From NCBI GenBank assembly GCA_023430975.1, contig JAEYYB010000167.1, forward strand, positions 1 to 5,052: a stretch of DNA of 5,052 nucleotides, given 5' to 3'. The position numbers were made by a program, and so were the translations under genes. This document shows, in pieces, positions 1 to 5,052 of this stretch. Numbering within the stretch: the stretch's first letter is position 1; each line of letters opens with the position of its first letter. The notes under the pieces are model-generated. The model was not told where the DNA came from, did no database searches, and saw only the letters and a program-made list of their open reading frames with translations. This DNA is from Bacillota bacterium. GTDB taxonomy: Bacteria > Bacillota > Clostridia > Acetivibrionales > DSM-2933.

Positions 1-338
1 GTGCTGGAAAAAGAAAGACTGGAAAAACAACAAAGGGAAATAAACATTTGAAGAGTGCCCTGACAGAAGCAGCGAGAGCGGCAGCCAAAACGAAAAACAC
101 ATACCTTTCAGCACAATATAAAAGGATTGCTGCAAGAAGAGGAAAAAACCGAGCAGCAATAGCAGTAGGTCATAGTATATTGGTTATTGTATATCATATT
201 TTAAAATATAATAAGCCATTTAAAGAACTTGGTGATGAATATTTCATTAAGCAAAGAGAAAAAGTGGTTGTGAAAAGTGCGGTTAAAAGATTGGAATCCC
301 TAGGATTTAAGGTGTCTCTGGAGCCCAAAGCATCTTAA
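1..338 (+). CDS. IS110-family transposase, C-terminal part (5' end outside window)
   Basis: This is the last 111 codons of a serine-dependent DEDD transposase of the IS110/IS116/IS902 family, which moves its element through a recombinase reaction. The frame is open to the window's left edge: from base 3 it reads AGKRKTGKTTKGNKHLK, the usual glycine-lysine-rich stretch of the C-terminal Transposase_20 domain. It continues through TYLSAQYKRIAARRGK, then AVGHSILVIVYHIL, and ends with RLESLGFKVSLEP; all are typical of the family's last 100 residues. A TTG at 48 could be mistaken for a start, but it is an internal Leu codon, because family-like sequence continues upstream of it. The residue just before AGK is cut by the edge (its codon ends in GT). 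In relatives this is often Ser and may be near the active site, so activity cannot be judged here. The visible part has no stop or frameshift. Family assignment is by recalled motifs and is secure; the subgroup is not. Confidence 0.92.
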   Translation, partial: AGKRKTGKTTKGNKHLKSALTEAARAAAKTKNTYLSAQYKRIAARRGKNRAAIAVGHSILVIVYHILKYNKPFKELGDEYFIKQREKVVVKSAVKRLESLGFKVSLEPKAS

Positions 339-594
339 GTCGGAATTAAAAACAAAAGACTAAAAGGCGTAAAGACATACGCTTTGGTTACTTGTGTGCC
401 AAATTGGACGTATGTTTCAGAATAGAATAGTATCAGAAATTTTTCGTAATACTAATTAAGGCTTTTAGTTTACATATTGTATTGCCAATAATTCTTATTA
501 TAGGCACCTATCTATAATATCCTTTTTACCAAAACTGTATTCAAATAGATAAAATATTAAATTATTAACAATTTATTACTTATAGGGAGGAAAA
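339..594. other. Non-coding flank: probable IS110 right end plus leader of the SLH gene
   Basis: No credible gene lies here. The first part should contain the 3' non-coding end of the IS110 element. It includes a structured stretch around 363-415 and then AT-rich sequence. The exact end of the element cannot be placed, because IS110-group elements lack terminal inverted repeats and only one copy is visible. The second part is the leader of the following gene. A TATAAT hexamer sits at 513-518, but nothing resembling TTGACA lies 16-18 bases upstream; TTGCCA at 482-487 is 25 bases away. I therefore do not call a promoter. No terminator with a T-tract is seen after the transposase stop. Confidence 0.5.
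363..415 (+). other. Alternative hairpins in the IS110 3' flank (possible guide-RNA-like or element-end structure)
   Basis: Two mutually exclusive hairpins share the same bases. In the first, GCGTA (367-371) pairs with TACGC (378-382), extended by AAA (363-365) with TTT (383-385) around one bulged G. In the second, ACATACG (375-381) pairs with CGTATGT (409-415), and inside it TTTGG (383-387) pairs with CCAAA (399-403). This leaves an 11-base loop and an asymmetric internal loop (1 base opposite 5). No T-tract follows, so this is not an intrinsic terminator. Established knowledge: IS110-family elements make a structured bridge RNA from a non-coding end, upstream of the gene in the IS110 group and downstream in the IS1111 group. 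Whether this is such an RNA, a transposase-binding end, or chance is not decided here. Confidence 0.4.
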
Positions 595-1761
595 ATGAAA
601 AATCAAAAAATTATTGCTATTGGATTATCATTAGGACTTATTTTTTCGGCGATTAATTCAGTAATTGCTGAGACTGCTGATAAGATGGACGAGAGCGAAA
701 TAATTACTGAGAATGGTACAACGCTTTTATATACTATATCAACGCCTACACCAACACCAACATATACACCAACACCAACTTCACCTGCGGAGCTCAATTG
801 CAATACCTCCGTCAATGTAGTACCGGGGACAGTAACTACAGGTGGTAAACATAGAGCAGATTGTACCACAGCAGATTATGAAGCAATGTATACTAGTGGC
901 ATGGGAAGTTCTGAGATTATCGAAGTTCTGGAGATTACATACCAAAAGGGAAAAAATATAAAAGATATAATTTCTGAGGTTAAAAACTCAGGTATAAGGA
1001 TAAGTAGTGAAGAATTGAGAAAGGTGCTGGAAAAGTATCCTGACCAAGAAAGTGAAGATGAAAAAAGTAATAAAGAAGCATATAAAAATATGCGGTCGAT
1101 AATCAAAACTACAAACTCCCCACTGATCGCAACACCCACATCTGTGCCGACACCAGAGATACCCCAAAAAACTGGTAATGAAATTGAAAATTCTGACGTA
1201 TCGGTACAAGAAGAAATGACTTTTAGAGACGTTACAAAAGAAGACTGGTACTTCAAAGCCATAAGTTTTATTTCTCTAAAATCCATCACCATGGGGGATA
1301 GTGATGGAAACTTCAATCCAAATAGCAATTTGACCCGCGGTGAATGTTTAGTAATGCTGATGAAAGCATATAATATCAGCCCTGACGTAAATCCAACAGA
1401 AAATTTTTACGATGCAGGCGACACATTCTACACCAGCTACTTGTCATCAGCTAAGAGGCTTGGAATTACAAATGGTGTGGGTAATAATATGTTTTGTCCA
1501 AATAAAGGGATAACCCGTCAAGAGCTGTTTGTATTCATTTATAACACATTGAAAGAATTGAATAAATTACCGACAGGACAAAGCGGAAGAACCTTAGAAA
1601 GCTTTAAAGATAGTAAGGGAGTGGCAGTTTGGGCAACAGATTCAATGGAATTGTTTATTAAGTCAGGGATTATAGTGGGAAGTAAAAATGAGATTCTTCC
1701 CAATAGCATTACTACTAGAGCTCAAATGGCACAGATCTTGTTTAATCTATTAAAAGAATAA
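595..1761 (+). CDS. Exported SLH-domain surface protein with Pro-Thr linkers
   Basis: The 388-residue product is probably anchored to the cell wall through its C-terminal S-layer homology repeats. The start is an ATG four bases after a strong site, AGGGAGG (584-590). Residues 1-25 form a signal peptide (Lys-rich start, hydrophobic core, likely cleavage after VIA at 25). A Pro-Thr linker (about 49-64) leads to an unrecognised middle region (about 65-178) with cysteines at 69 and 90 and a charged, probably helical part. A second Pro-Thr linker (about 180-190) follows. Three SLH repeats lie at about 210-260, 270-323 and 334-388. Their TRAE-like motifs are TRGE (247-250), TRQE (307-310) and TRAQ (374-377); SLH repeats generally bind pyruvylated secondary wall polymer. 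The third motif has Gln for Glu. The Cys-containing segment is the likely functional part but matches nothing I recognise. No terminator separates it from the next exported-protein gene. Anchoring is secure as a family inference; function is unknown. Confidence 0.93.
   Translation: MKNQKIIAIGLSLGLIFSAINSVIAETADKMDESEIITENGTTLLYTISTPTPTPTYTPTPTSPAELNCNTSVNVVPGTVTTGGKHRADCTTADYEAMYTSGMGSSEIIEVLEITYQKGKNIKDIISEVKNSGIRISSEELRKVLEKYPDQESEDEKSNKEAYKNMRSIIKTTNSPLIATPTSVPTPEIPQKTGNEIENSDVSVQEEMTFRDVTKEDWYFKAISFISLKSITMGDSDGNFNPNSNLTRGECLVMLMKAYNISPDVNPTENFYDAGDTFYTSYLSSAKRLGITNGVGNNMFCPNKGITRQELFVFIYNTLKELNKLPTGQSGRTLESFKDSKGVAVWATDSMELFIKSGIIVGSKNEILPNSITTRAQMAQILFNLLKE
747..779 (+). repeat. 15-bp perfect direct repeat coding the Pro-Thr linker
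   Basis: TACACCAACACCAAC occurs at 747-761 and again at 765-779, separated by ATA, giving an 18-bp (six-codon) period. It encodes the Thr-Pro-rich linker just after the mature N-terminus of the SLH protein. Each unit also contains a shorter ACACCA repetition. Because the period is a multiple of three, gain or loss of a unit by replication slippage would change linker length without breaking the frame. Confidence 0.8.
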
Positions 1762-1894
1762 TGAATTTGGAATTTATTGCACCAGAGCCTTTGCGATGAT
1801 AAAATGTTACTAATATAAACAGAATACAGTGTGATAAGCAGTGGATAAGTTTCATGTGAATTTTCTACTATTATAATAGAGAGGAATAATATTT

Positions 1895-3202
1895 ATGAAA
1901 TGTTCTAAAGGCTTTTTTATATTAATGATACTTGTTTTTACCACATTTTTGCATGCTTTATCGTATGCAGAATCAACGCCAGAGAATGTGAGAGGAATTT
2001 CTTTTGGTAATGAGACATATGTTTTAACTGGTCAGGAATGCATTTATGTTTCCAAAGATCTGGTGAATTATGTTAAAGTAAATTCTCAATATAATATCTC
2101 ATCAATTACATTCGGTGGGGGCAAATTTATTGCAGTAGGAGAAAAGGGAACTATAATAACTTCCAATGATGGTCTTGAATGGACATCTCTAACGACTGGA
2201 ACGGATTGTGAATTGCGTAAAATAATTTGGGATGGGACTAAATATATAGCTGTGGGGGAAAAGGGTACTATTATTACATCTGTTGATGGTATCAACTGGA
2301 ATATAATTGATAGTTATAAGTCATATTATTTAGTTGATATTTCAAGCAATGGCAAAATAAATGTTGCAACAGGAACACAAGGGACAATAATGACATCCAC
2401 CAATGGGAAGGATTGGAGCAAATGCGATTCTGGAATGAAGCAAACAATTAGAAGTATTAACAATAATGGAAAAGTGTTTGTTGCCTTAGCATATGAAGAT
2501 GGCAAACCATACATTATTATTTCTGATGATGGGACAAATTGGAAAACTACATATGCTCCAAATGAATATGAAGACTATTCATATGTATTGTGGGATGGTA
2601 AAAGCTTTATTATATTAGGTGATGATTCAACTCTAGTTTCGCATGATGGAACTAGTTGGGAAAAAATTAATCGTAACGGAATGGCTGATGTAAATCAAGT
2701 TATATATGATGGACAGAAATATATTGCAACTGCTATACATGGAAGATTGTATGTTTCTATGTCTAACGAGAAATGGGATAAGATAGAGATGAAGTATATA
2801 ACTAAAATAATTCCTAATGAATCAGGTGAAGAAAAGATTTCGCAAACAAATAATGTTAAAGTATTAATGAATGGAACAGAACTTGATTTTGATGTAAATC
2901 CTGTAATTGAAAACGGTCGAGTTTTAGTTCCATTAAGAATGATTTTCGAATCACTTGGTGCTACTGTAACATGGGAAAGTAAAACCAAAACAGTTATAGC
3001 AGAAAAAAATAATAAGAGAATAAAATTGGTAGTAGATGGTAAAGAGGCGTATCTAAATAATGAACCCATCAAACTGGATGTTCCTGCTGGATTGAAAAAT
3101 AACAGAACACTAGTACCACTAAGATTTATTTCCGAAAGTTTAGGTGCGAATGTATCTTGGGATGGGAAGACAAGAATTGTCACTATTACTTATAAAGACT
3201 AG
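1895..3202 (+). CDS. Exported seven-repeat beta-propeller protein with copper amine oxidase N-terminal-like domain
   Basis: The 435-residue product is secreted. Residues 1-25 are a signal peptide with probable cleavage after SYA; the Cys at position 3 is not in a lipobox. The mature part has seven similar units of the form DG-x-x-(Y/F)-I-A-x-G ... S-x-DG-x-x-W, at about 38-62, 74-99, 112-138, 151-177, 190-219, 233-258 and 271-297. This fits one seven-bladed propeller of the BNR/photosynthesis-stability-factor-like kind. Residues about 320-433 match the copper amine oxidase N-terminal-like domain (PF07833 type), with the paired signatures RVLVPLRMIFESLGA and RTLVPLRFISESLGA. Despite its name this domain is non-catalytic and common in clostridial surface proteins. 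No catalytic residues are apparent, so binding or scaffolding is more likely than an enzyme. The start ATG is 10 bases after AGAGAGG (1878-1884). It lies 133 bases after the SLH gene and may be co-transcribed. Ligand unknown. Confidence 0.93.
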   Translation: MKCSKGFFILMILVFTTFLHALSYAESTPENVRGISFGNETYVLTGQECIYVSKDLVNYVKVNSQYNISSITFGGGKFIAVGEKGTIITSNDGLEWTSLTTGTDCELRKIIWDGTKYIAVGEKGTIITSVDGINWNIIDSYKSYYLVDISSNGKINVATGTQGTIMTSTNGKDWSKCDSGMKQTIRSINNNGKVFVALAYEDGKPYIIISDDGTNWKTTYAPNEYEDYSYVLWDGKSFIILGDDSTLVSHDGTSWEKINRNGMADVNQVIYDGQKYIATAIHGRLYVSMSNEKWDKIEMKYITKIIPNESGEEKISQTNNVKVLMNGTELDFDVNPVIENGRVLVPLRMIFESLGATVTWESKTKTVIAEKNNKRIKLVVDGKEAYLNNEPIKLDVPAGLKNNRTLVPLRFISESLGANVSWDGKTRIVTITYKD

Positions 3203-3294
3203 AAATGGTTGGCATAATAAAATCAGTAGAGGGCTCAATAATATTATGACAAAAACTACAAATTTAAATATTTTGCAGTGTTCTTATACTATTT

Positions 3295-3603
3295 TATTTG
3301 AAGAGAGTGTTAAAAAATATCAATGGAACAGCTGATGTTTCAATAAGTTCGAAAAACACTCCTGTTCAGTTATTAGCAGGTGATATACAAATCGACGGCA
3401 AACAGGATAATGTCATAAATATTATAGATGTTGTGGAGATTGCAAAAGCTTTTAACAGCATTTCTGGCAGTGAAGGATATAACAAAAATTGCGATCTCAA
3501 TTTGGATAATGTAGTAAATATTGCAGATTTCGTGATAATTGCAAAAAGTTTTAACATGACCTCTAGCAATTATCCGCAACTAGAGCTATATAATGTGAAT
3601 TAA
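3295..3603 (+). pseudogene. 5'-truncated remnant of a dockerin-bearing surface protein
   Basis: Frame 1 reads YLKRVLKNINGTADV, then LLAGD, then two dockerin type I-like repeats. Repeat 1 has DGKQDNVINIID followed by VVEIAKAFN. Repeat 2 has DLNLDNVVNIAD followed by FVIIAKSFN. Each shows the D-x-(N/K)-x-D-x-x-x-N-x-x-D calcium-loop pattern; repeat 1 has Lys where Asn is usual. In clostridial proteins this pair normally ends a long exported protein, with YLKR lying inside the preceding domain. Here nothing upstream of about 3295 resembles that domain, and in-frame stops lie at 3265 and 3247. There is no signal peptide. The only start-like codons, TTG at 3298 and GTG at 3307, have no usable ribosome binding site, and no in-frame ATG precedes the domain. 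I therefore call it a broken gene. The two repeats themselves are intact, so recent truncation is likely. The alternative, a translated small dockerin protein of about 101 residues, is less likely. Confidence 0.72.
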
Positions 3604-3632
3604 TATACATTAGAAGTCATTTATTCCTATAT

Positions 3633-3672
3633 AAAAAGCCAGCTTTGGAATTAAGAAAAGGCTGGTTTTTTT
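3633..3672 (+). terminator. Strong intrinsic terminator
   Basis: AAAAAGCCAGC (3633-3643) pairs with GCTGGTTTTTT (3661-3671), with one G-U pair (3638 with 3666) and a 17-base loop. A run of seven T (3666-3672) follows the GC-rich stem. It ends the transcript that passes through the dockerin remnant and, in the absence of an earlier terminator, probably that of the propeller gene as well. The A-run on the 5' side gives a weaker T-tract on the other strand, so some bidirectional use is possible. Confidence 0.88.
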
Positions 3673-3680
3673 ATTATAAG

Positions 3681-3700
3681 TCAATTTCTTGTTAAATTGA
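3681..3700. repeat. Short inverted repeat upstream of the DUF2935 gene
   Basis: TCAATTT (3681-3687) and AAATTGA (3694-3700) are perfect inverted copies around a six-base centre. The repeat lies just after the terminator and about 160 bases before the DUF2935 start. It could be an operator or a weak hairpin, but it is all AT except one pair, and such repeats arise easily by chance in this composition. The remainder of 3701-3853 is AT-rich with no gene. TACAAT at 3822-3827 follows TTGGTA at 3795-3800, but the 21-base spacing is too long for a confident vegetative promoter. Confidence 0.35.
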
Positions 3701-3853
3701 TCAACTATATTTTTGTTTGGATATTTTGAGTTCATTGGAATTTCGTCAAGATTTTAAAAGTATAAAATTTCCACTGAGTTAAGATAAAAGATTATTGGTA
3801 ACATTTTATGTATCCTTTCAATACAATAATAACATGAAGATTTTTTGTTTTTT

Positions 3854-3858
3854 GGAGG
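3854..3858 (+). promoter_or_regulatory. Ribosome binding site that sets the DUF2935 start
   Basis: GGAGG lies four bases before ATG at 3863. A longer frame opens at TTG 3845, but its first codons run through this site, and nothing resembling a ribosome binding site precedes it. The ATG at 3863 is therefore the better start. Confidence 0.88.
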
Positions 3859-3862
3859 TAAT

Positions 3863-4783
3863 ATGCTGTCTAGGGAGGAATATATACGATTATCATTGGA
3901 GCTTAACCTATTCTTTGCAAGAATTGCGAAAGAACACTCAATATTTTTAGAGACTAGTTTTACTGGAAGAGATGCAAGATTTGCTGAGCAAGCTGACAAC
4001 TTTAAAGTGCAATTTGAAGGGCTTTTAGCTGAAACTATTGCGTTATCTAATGGTGTTATAAGCACCGATGTGGCAACGTCAGGAGAGTTGGTGACCCCAT
4101 TTACCTTGGATGCGGAAAAGGTATCCTCTTTCTATACTGGGGTTTTGATTAACTCAAATCTTACACAAGCAGAAGTAGGCTTAGCCGGTAATCCTGGCAT
4201 GATGGCAAATCCATTACTTGAGCAGCGAGTTTTTAATTTGAACCAAAAAGCTATTTCATTGATATCTGCTTTGGCACAGTTTAAATCAACTATTTTAAGC
4301 AATGTTATTTCTTGTAAAATGTTCACGACAAATTACCCATTGCTACTTGATCACATCATTAGGGAAGCACAGTTTTACTTGAGAATGCTTACAAAGCTTC
4401 AAAGGAGAGAAGAGATACTTACAGAGCAAGATTTGCTTGAGCAGGAAGTTTTCTGGAACAGGATAATGGCAGAACACTCAATGTTTATCAGAGGCCTTCT
4501 TGATCCAACTGAAGTAGAGCTTATCAGAACGGCAAACAACTTTGGAAATGAATTTTCCGAGTTGACAAATGAAGCTGTAGCGGCATTAGATCAAACAATG
4601 GTATCAACCAATATAACAGGTGAAAGCTTAAAGGCAGCGACGGAGCTAAAGGATTTTAAAGCTGCCGGTACAAAAGGCCTTATTGATTGCAGCATAAAGG
4701 CAATAGCTTATCCACTGCTTGGTGATCATATTTTGCGTGAAGCTAATCACTATATTCGAGTTCTAAGAATGTTCCAAAGGTAA
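3863..4783 (+). CDS. DUF2935 family protein, two-repeat helical (ferritin-like) protein
   Basis: The 306-residue product is all-helical and cytoplasmic by appearance, with no signal peptide or membrane segment. It consists of two related halves, as is usual in DUF2935 (PF11155 type). Half 1 has KEHSIFLE (23-30) and later NYPLLLDHIIREAQFYLRML (157-176). Half 2 has AEHSMFIRGLL (203-213) and AYPLLGDHILREANHYIRVL (282-301). The conserved E-H near the start of each half (24-25, 204-205) and the D-H-x-x-R-E of each later helix (163-168, 288-293) look like metal ligands. From memory, family members fold as ferritin-like bundles and can bind metal; no reaction is established. The halves differ at one site: His296 in half 2 corresponds to Phe171 in half 1. 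The start ATG follows GGAGG by four bases. The gene lies between two terminators and is probably transcribed alone. Family assignment is firm, function unknown; a spore or stress role would be speculation. Confidence 0.93.
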   Translation: MLSREEYIRLSLELNLFFARIAKEHSIFLETSFTGRDARFAEQADNFKVQFEGLLAETIALSNGVISTDVATSGELVTPFTLDAEKVSSFYTGVLINSNLTQAEVGLAGNPGMMANPLLEQRVFNLNQKAISLISALAQFKSTILSNVISCKMFTTNYPLLLDHIIREAQFYLRMLTKLQRREEILTEQDLLEQEVFWNRIMAEHSMFIRGLLDPTEVELIRTANNFGNEFSELTNEAVAALDQTMVSTNITGESLKAATELKDFKAAGTKGLIDCSIKAIAYPLLGDHILREANHYIRVLRMFQR

Positions 4784-4835
4784 TAGTTATCCCTGAAGTT
4801 TGTAATATAAAGAGTTTTATAATTAAAATTAATAT

Positions 4836-4875
4836 AAGTCTGGATGGACCAGTTAAAGGTTTTCCAGGCTTTTTT
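4836..4875 (+). terminator. Intrinsic terminator of the DUF2935 gene
   Basis: AAGTCTGG (4836-4843) pairs with CCAGGCTT (4864-4871), including one U-G pair (4839 with 4868), around a 20-base loop. A run of six T (4870-4875) follows. It lies about 50 bases after the stop at 4783, which suits termination of that gene. Confidence 0.85.
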
Positions 4876-4914
4876 GAATGGCTATGAGATTTTAGCTTAT
4901 ATGTGATAGTATTG

Positions 4915-4926
4915 TTAATATATTAA
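4915..4926. repeat. 12-bp AT palindrome
   Basis: TTAATATATTAA is a perfect palindrome eleven bases before the first of the right-edge repeats. It could be part of a promoter or operator, but an all-AT palindrome of this length is not unexpected here. Confidence 0.3.
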
Positions 4927-4936
4927 AAGTGTTAAT

Positions 4937-4975
4937 AATCTTACATTTGGCGGAGCAAATAACGAACGGTTCAAC
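4937..4975. repeat. Right-edge direct repeat, copy 1 (39 bp)
   Basis: This copy runs from AATCTTACATTTGGC through GGAGCAAATAACGAACG to GTTCAAC. It matches copy 2 with three substitutions and one single-base deletion in an A-run. Outside the core the two copies diverge quickly. The sequence is not coding in any obvious frame and is richer in GC than the surrounding intergenic DNA. It lies 61 bases beyond the DUF2935 terminator, so it is not part of that transcript. Confidence 0.8.
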
Positions 4976-4993
4976 ATAATTAAAATCAGTATT

Positions 4994-5040
4994 AATCTTA
5001 CATTTGGCAGAGCAAAATAACGAACGTTTTAACGTTATTT
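4994..5040. repeat. Right-edge direct repeat, copy 2 (40 bp) with 8-bp inverted repeat
   Basis: The core at 4994-5033 repeats copy 1 at a distance of 57 bp. Its end forms a perfect inverted repeat: AAATAACG (5015-5022) with CGTTATTT (5033-5040) around a ten-base centre, and AACGTT occurs twice within it (5023-5028, 5031-5036). Copy 1 lacks the matching right arm. The window ends twelve bases later, so further copies or the gene they might serve cannot be seen. Candidates are regulator binding sites, a dispersed intergenic repeat, or the end of a small non-autonomous element. Confidence 0.75.
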
Positions 5041-5052
5041 CGTGATAGAGAA

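Noticed and set aside
876..1328. 150-codon open frame on the minus strand within the SLH gene
   Set aside because: It is antisense to a clearly real gene with signal peptide and SLH repeats, resembles no family, and has no sign of its own translation start.
1872..1877. TATAAT hexamer just before the propeller gene
   Set aside because: It abuts the ribosome binding site at 1878-1884, so a transcript from it would start within or after that site. There is no matching -35 at the right spacing.
2695..3183. 162-codon open frame on the minus strand within the propeller gene
   Set aside because: It is antisense to the well-supported copper amine oxidase-like domain. The open frame follows from codon bias on the coding strand.
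3144..3335. 63-codon plus-strand frame bridging the propeller gene and the dockerin remnant
   Set aside because: It overlaps the end of the propeller gene in another frame, has no family resemblance and no start site. It does not supply the missing upstream part of the dockerin protein.
3845..3862. TTG start giving six extra residues to the DUF2935 protein
   Set aside because: These codons overlap the GGAGG site, and nothing resembling a ribosome binding site precedes the TTG. The ATG at 3863 is ideally spaced.
4912..4940. Promoter made of TTGTTA and a TAATAA box before the right-edge repeats
   Set aside because: The spacing is about 15 bases and both boxes are weak matches in all-AT sequence. 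No downstream gene is visible to support it.
4937..5033. CRISPR array
   Set aside because: There are only two imperfect repeats, with 18 bases between them, shorter than any usual spacer. No cas gene is in view.

Overview
The window looks like part of a low-GC, AT-rich Gram-positive genome of the Clostridia. The most likely source is a cellulolytic or anaerobic lineage such as Ruminiclostridium or its relatives. The evidence is strong purine-rich Shine-Dalgarno sites, S-layer homology (SLH) repeats behind Pro-Thr linkers, a copper-amine-oxidase N-terminal-like domain, dockerin-type repeats and a DUF2935 protein. The organism is inferred from these families; no rRNA or other marker confirms it.

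Layout. (1) Positions 1-338 hold the C-terminal 111 codons of an IS110-family transposase whose 5' part lies outside the window. A non-coding stretch of about 250 bases follows and probably contains the right end of the element; it can form a nested hairpin at 375-415. (2) 595-1761 encodes an exported protein with two Pro-Thr linkers, an unrecognised cysteine-containing middle region and three C-terminal SLH repeats. (3) 1895-3202 encodes an exported protein with seven beta-propeller-like repeats followed by a copper-amine-oxidase N-terminal-like domain. (4) About 3295-3603 is a 5'-truncated remnant of a dockerin-bearing surface protein with no credible start, closed by a strong intrinsic terminator at 3633-3672. 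(5) 3863-4783 encodes a DUF2935 protein made of two related halves, with its own ribosome binding site and terminator (4836-4875). (6) The right edge carries a pair of imperfect 39/40-bp direct repeats at a 57-bp period; the second ends in an 8-bp inverted repeat.

How the genes relate. The two exported proteins point the same way with 133 bases between them and no obvious terminator, so they may be co-transcribed. One would be held on the cell wall by SLH repeats, and the other is a secreted or wall-associated propeller protein. The dockerin remnant and the neighbouring IS110 element suggest a surface-protein locus that has been rearranged. The DUF2935 gene lies between two terminators and is probably a separate unit. 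I see no convincing new defence or mobile system. The points most worth checking are the right-edge repeats, the structured 3' flank of the IS110 gene, the seven-repeat propeller fusion and the dockerin remnant.
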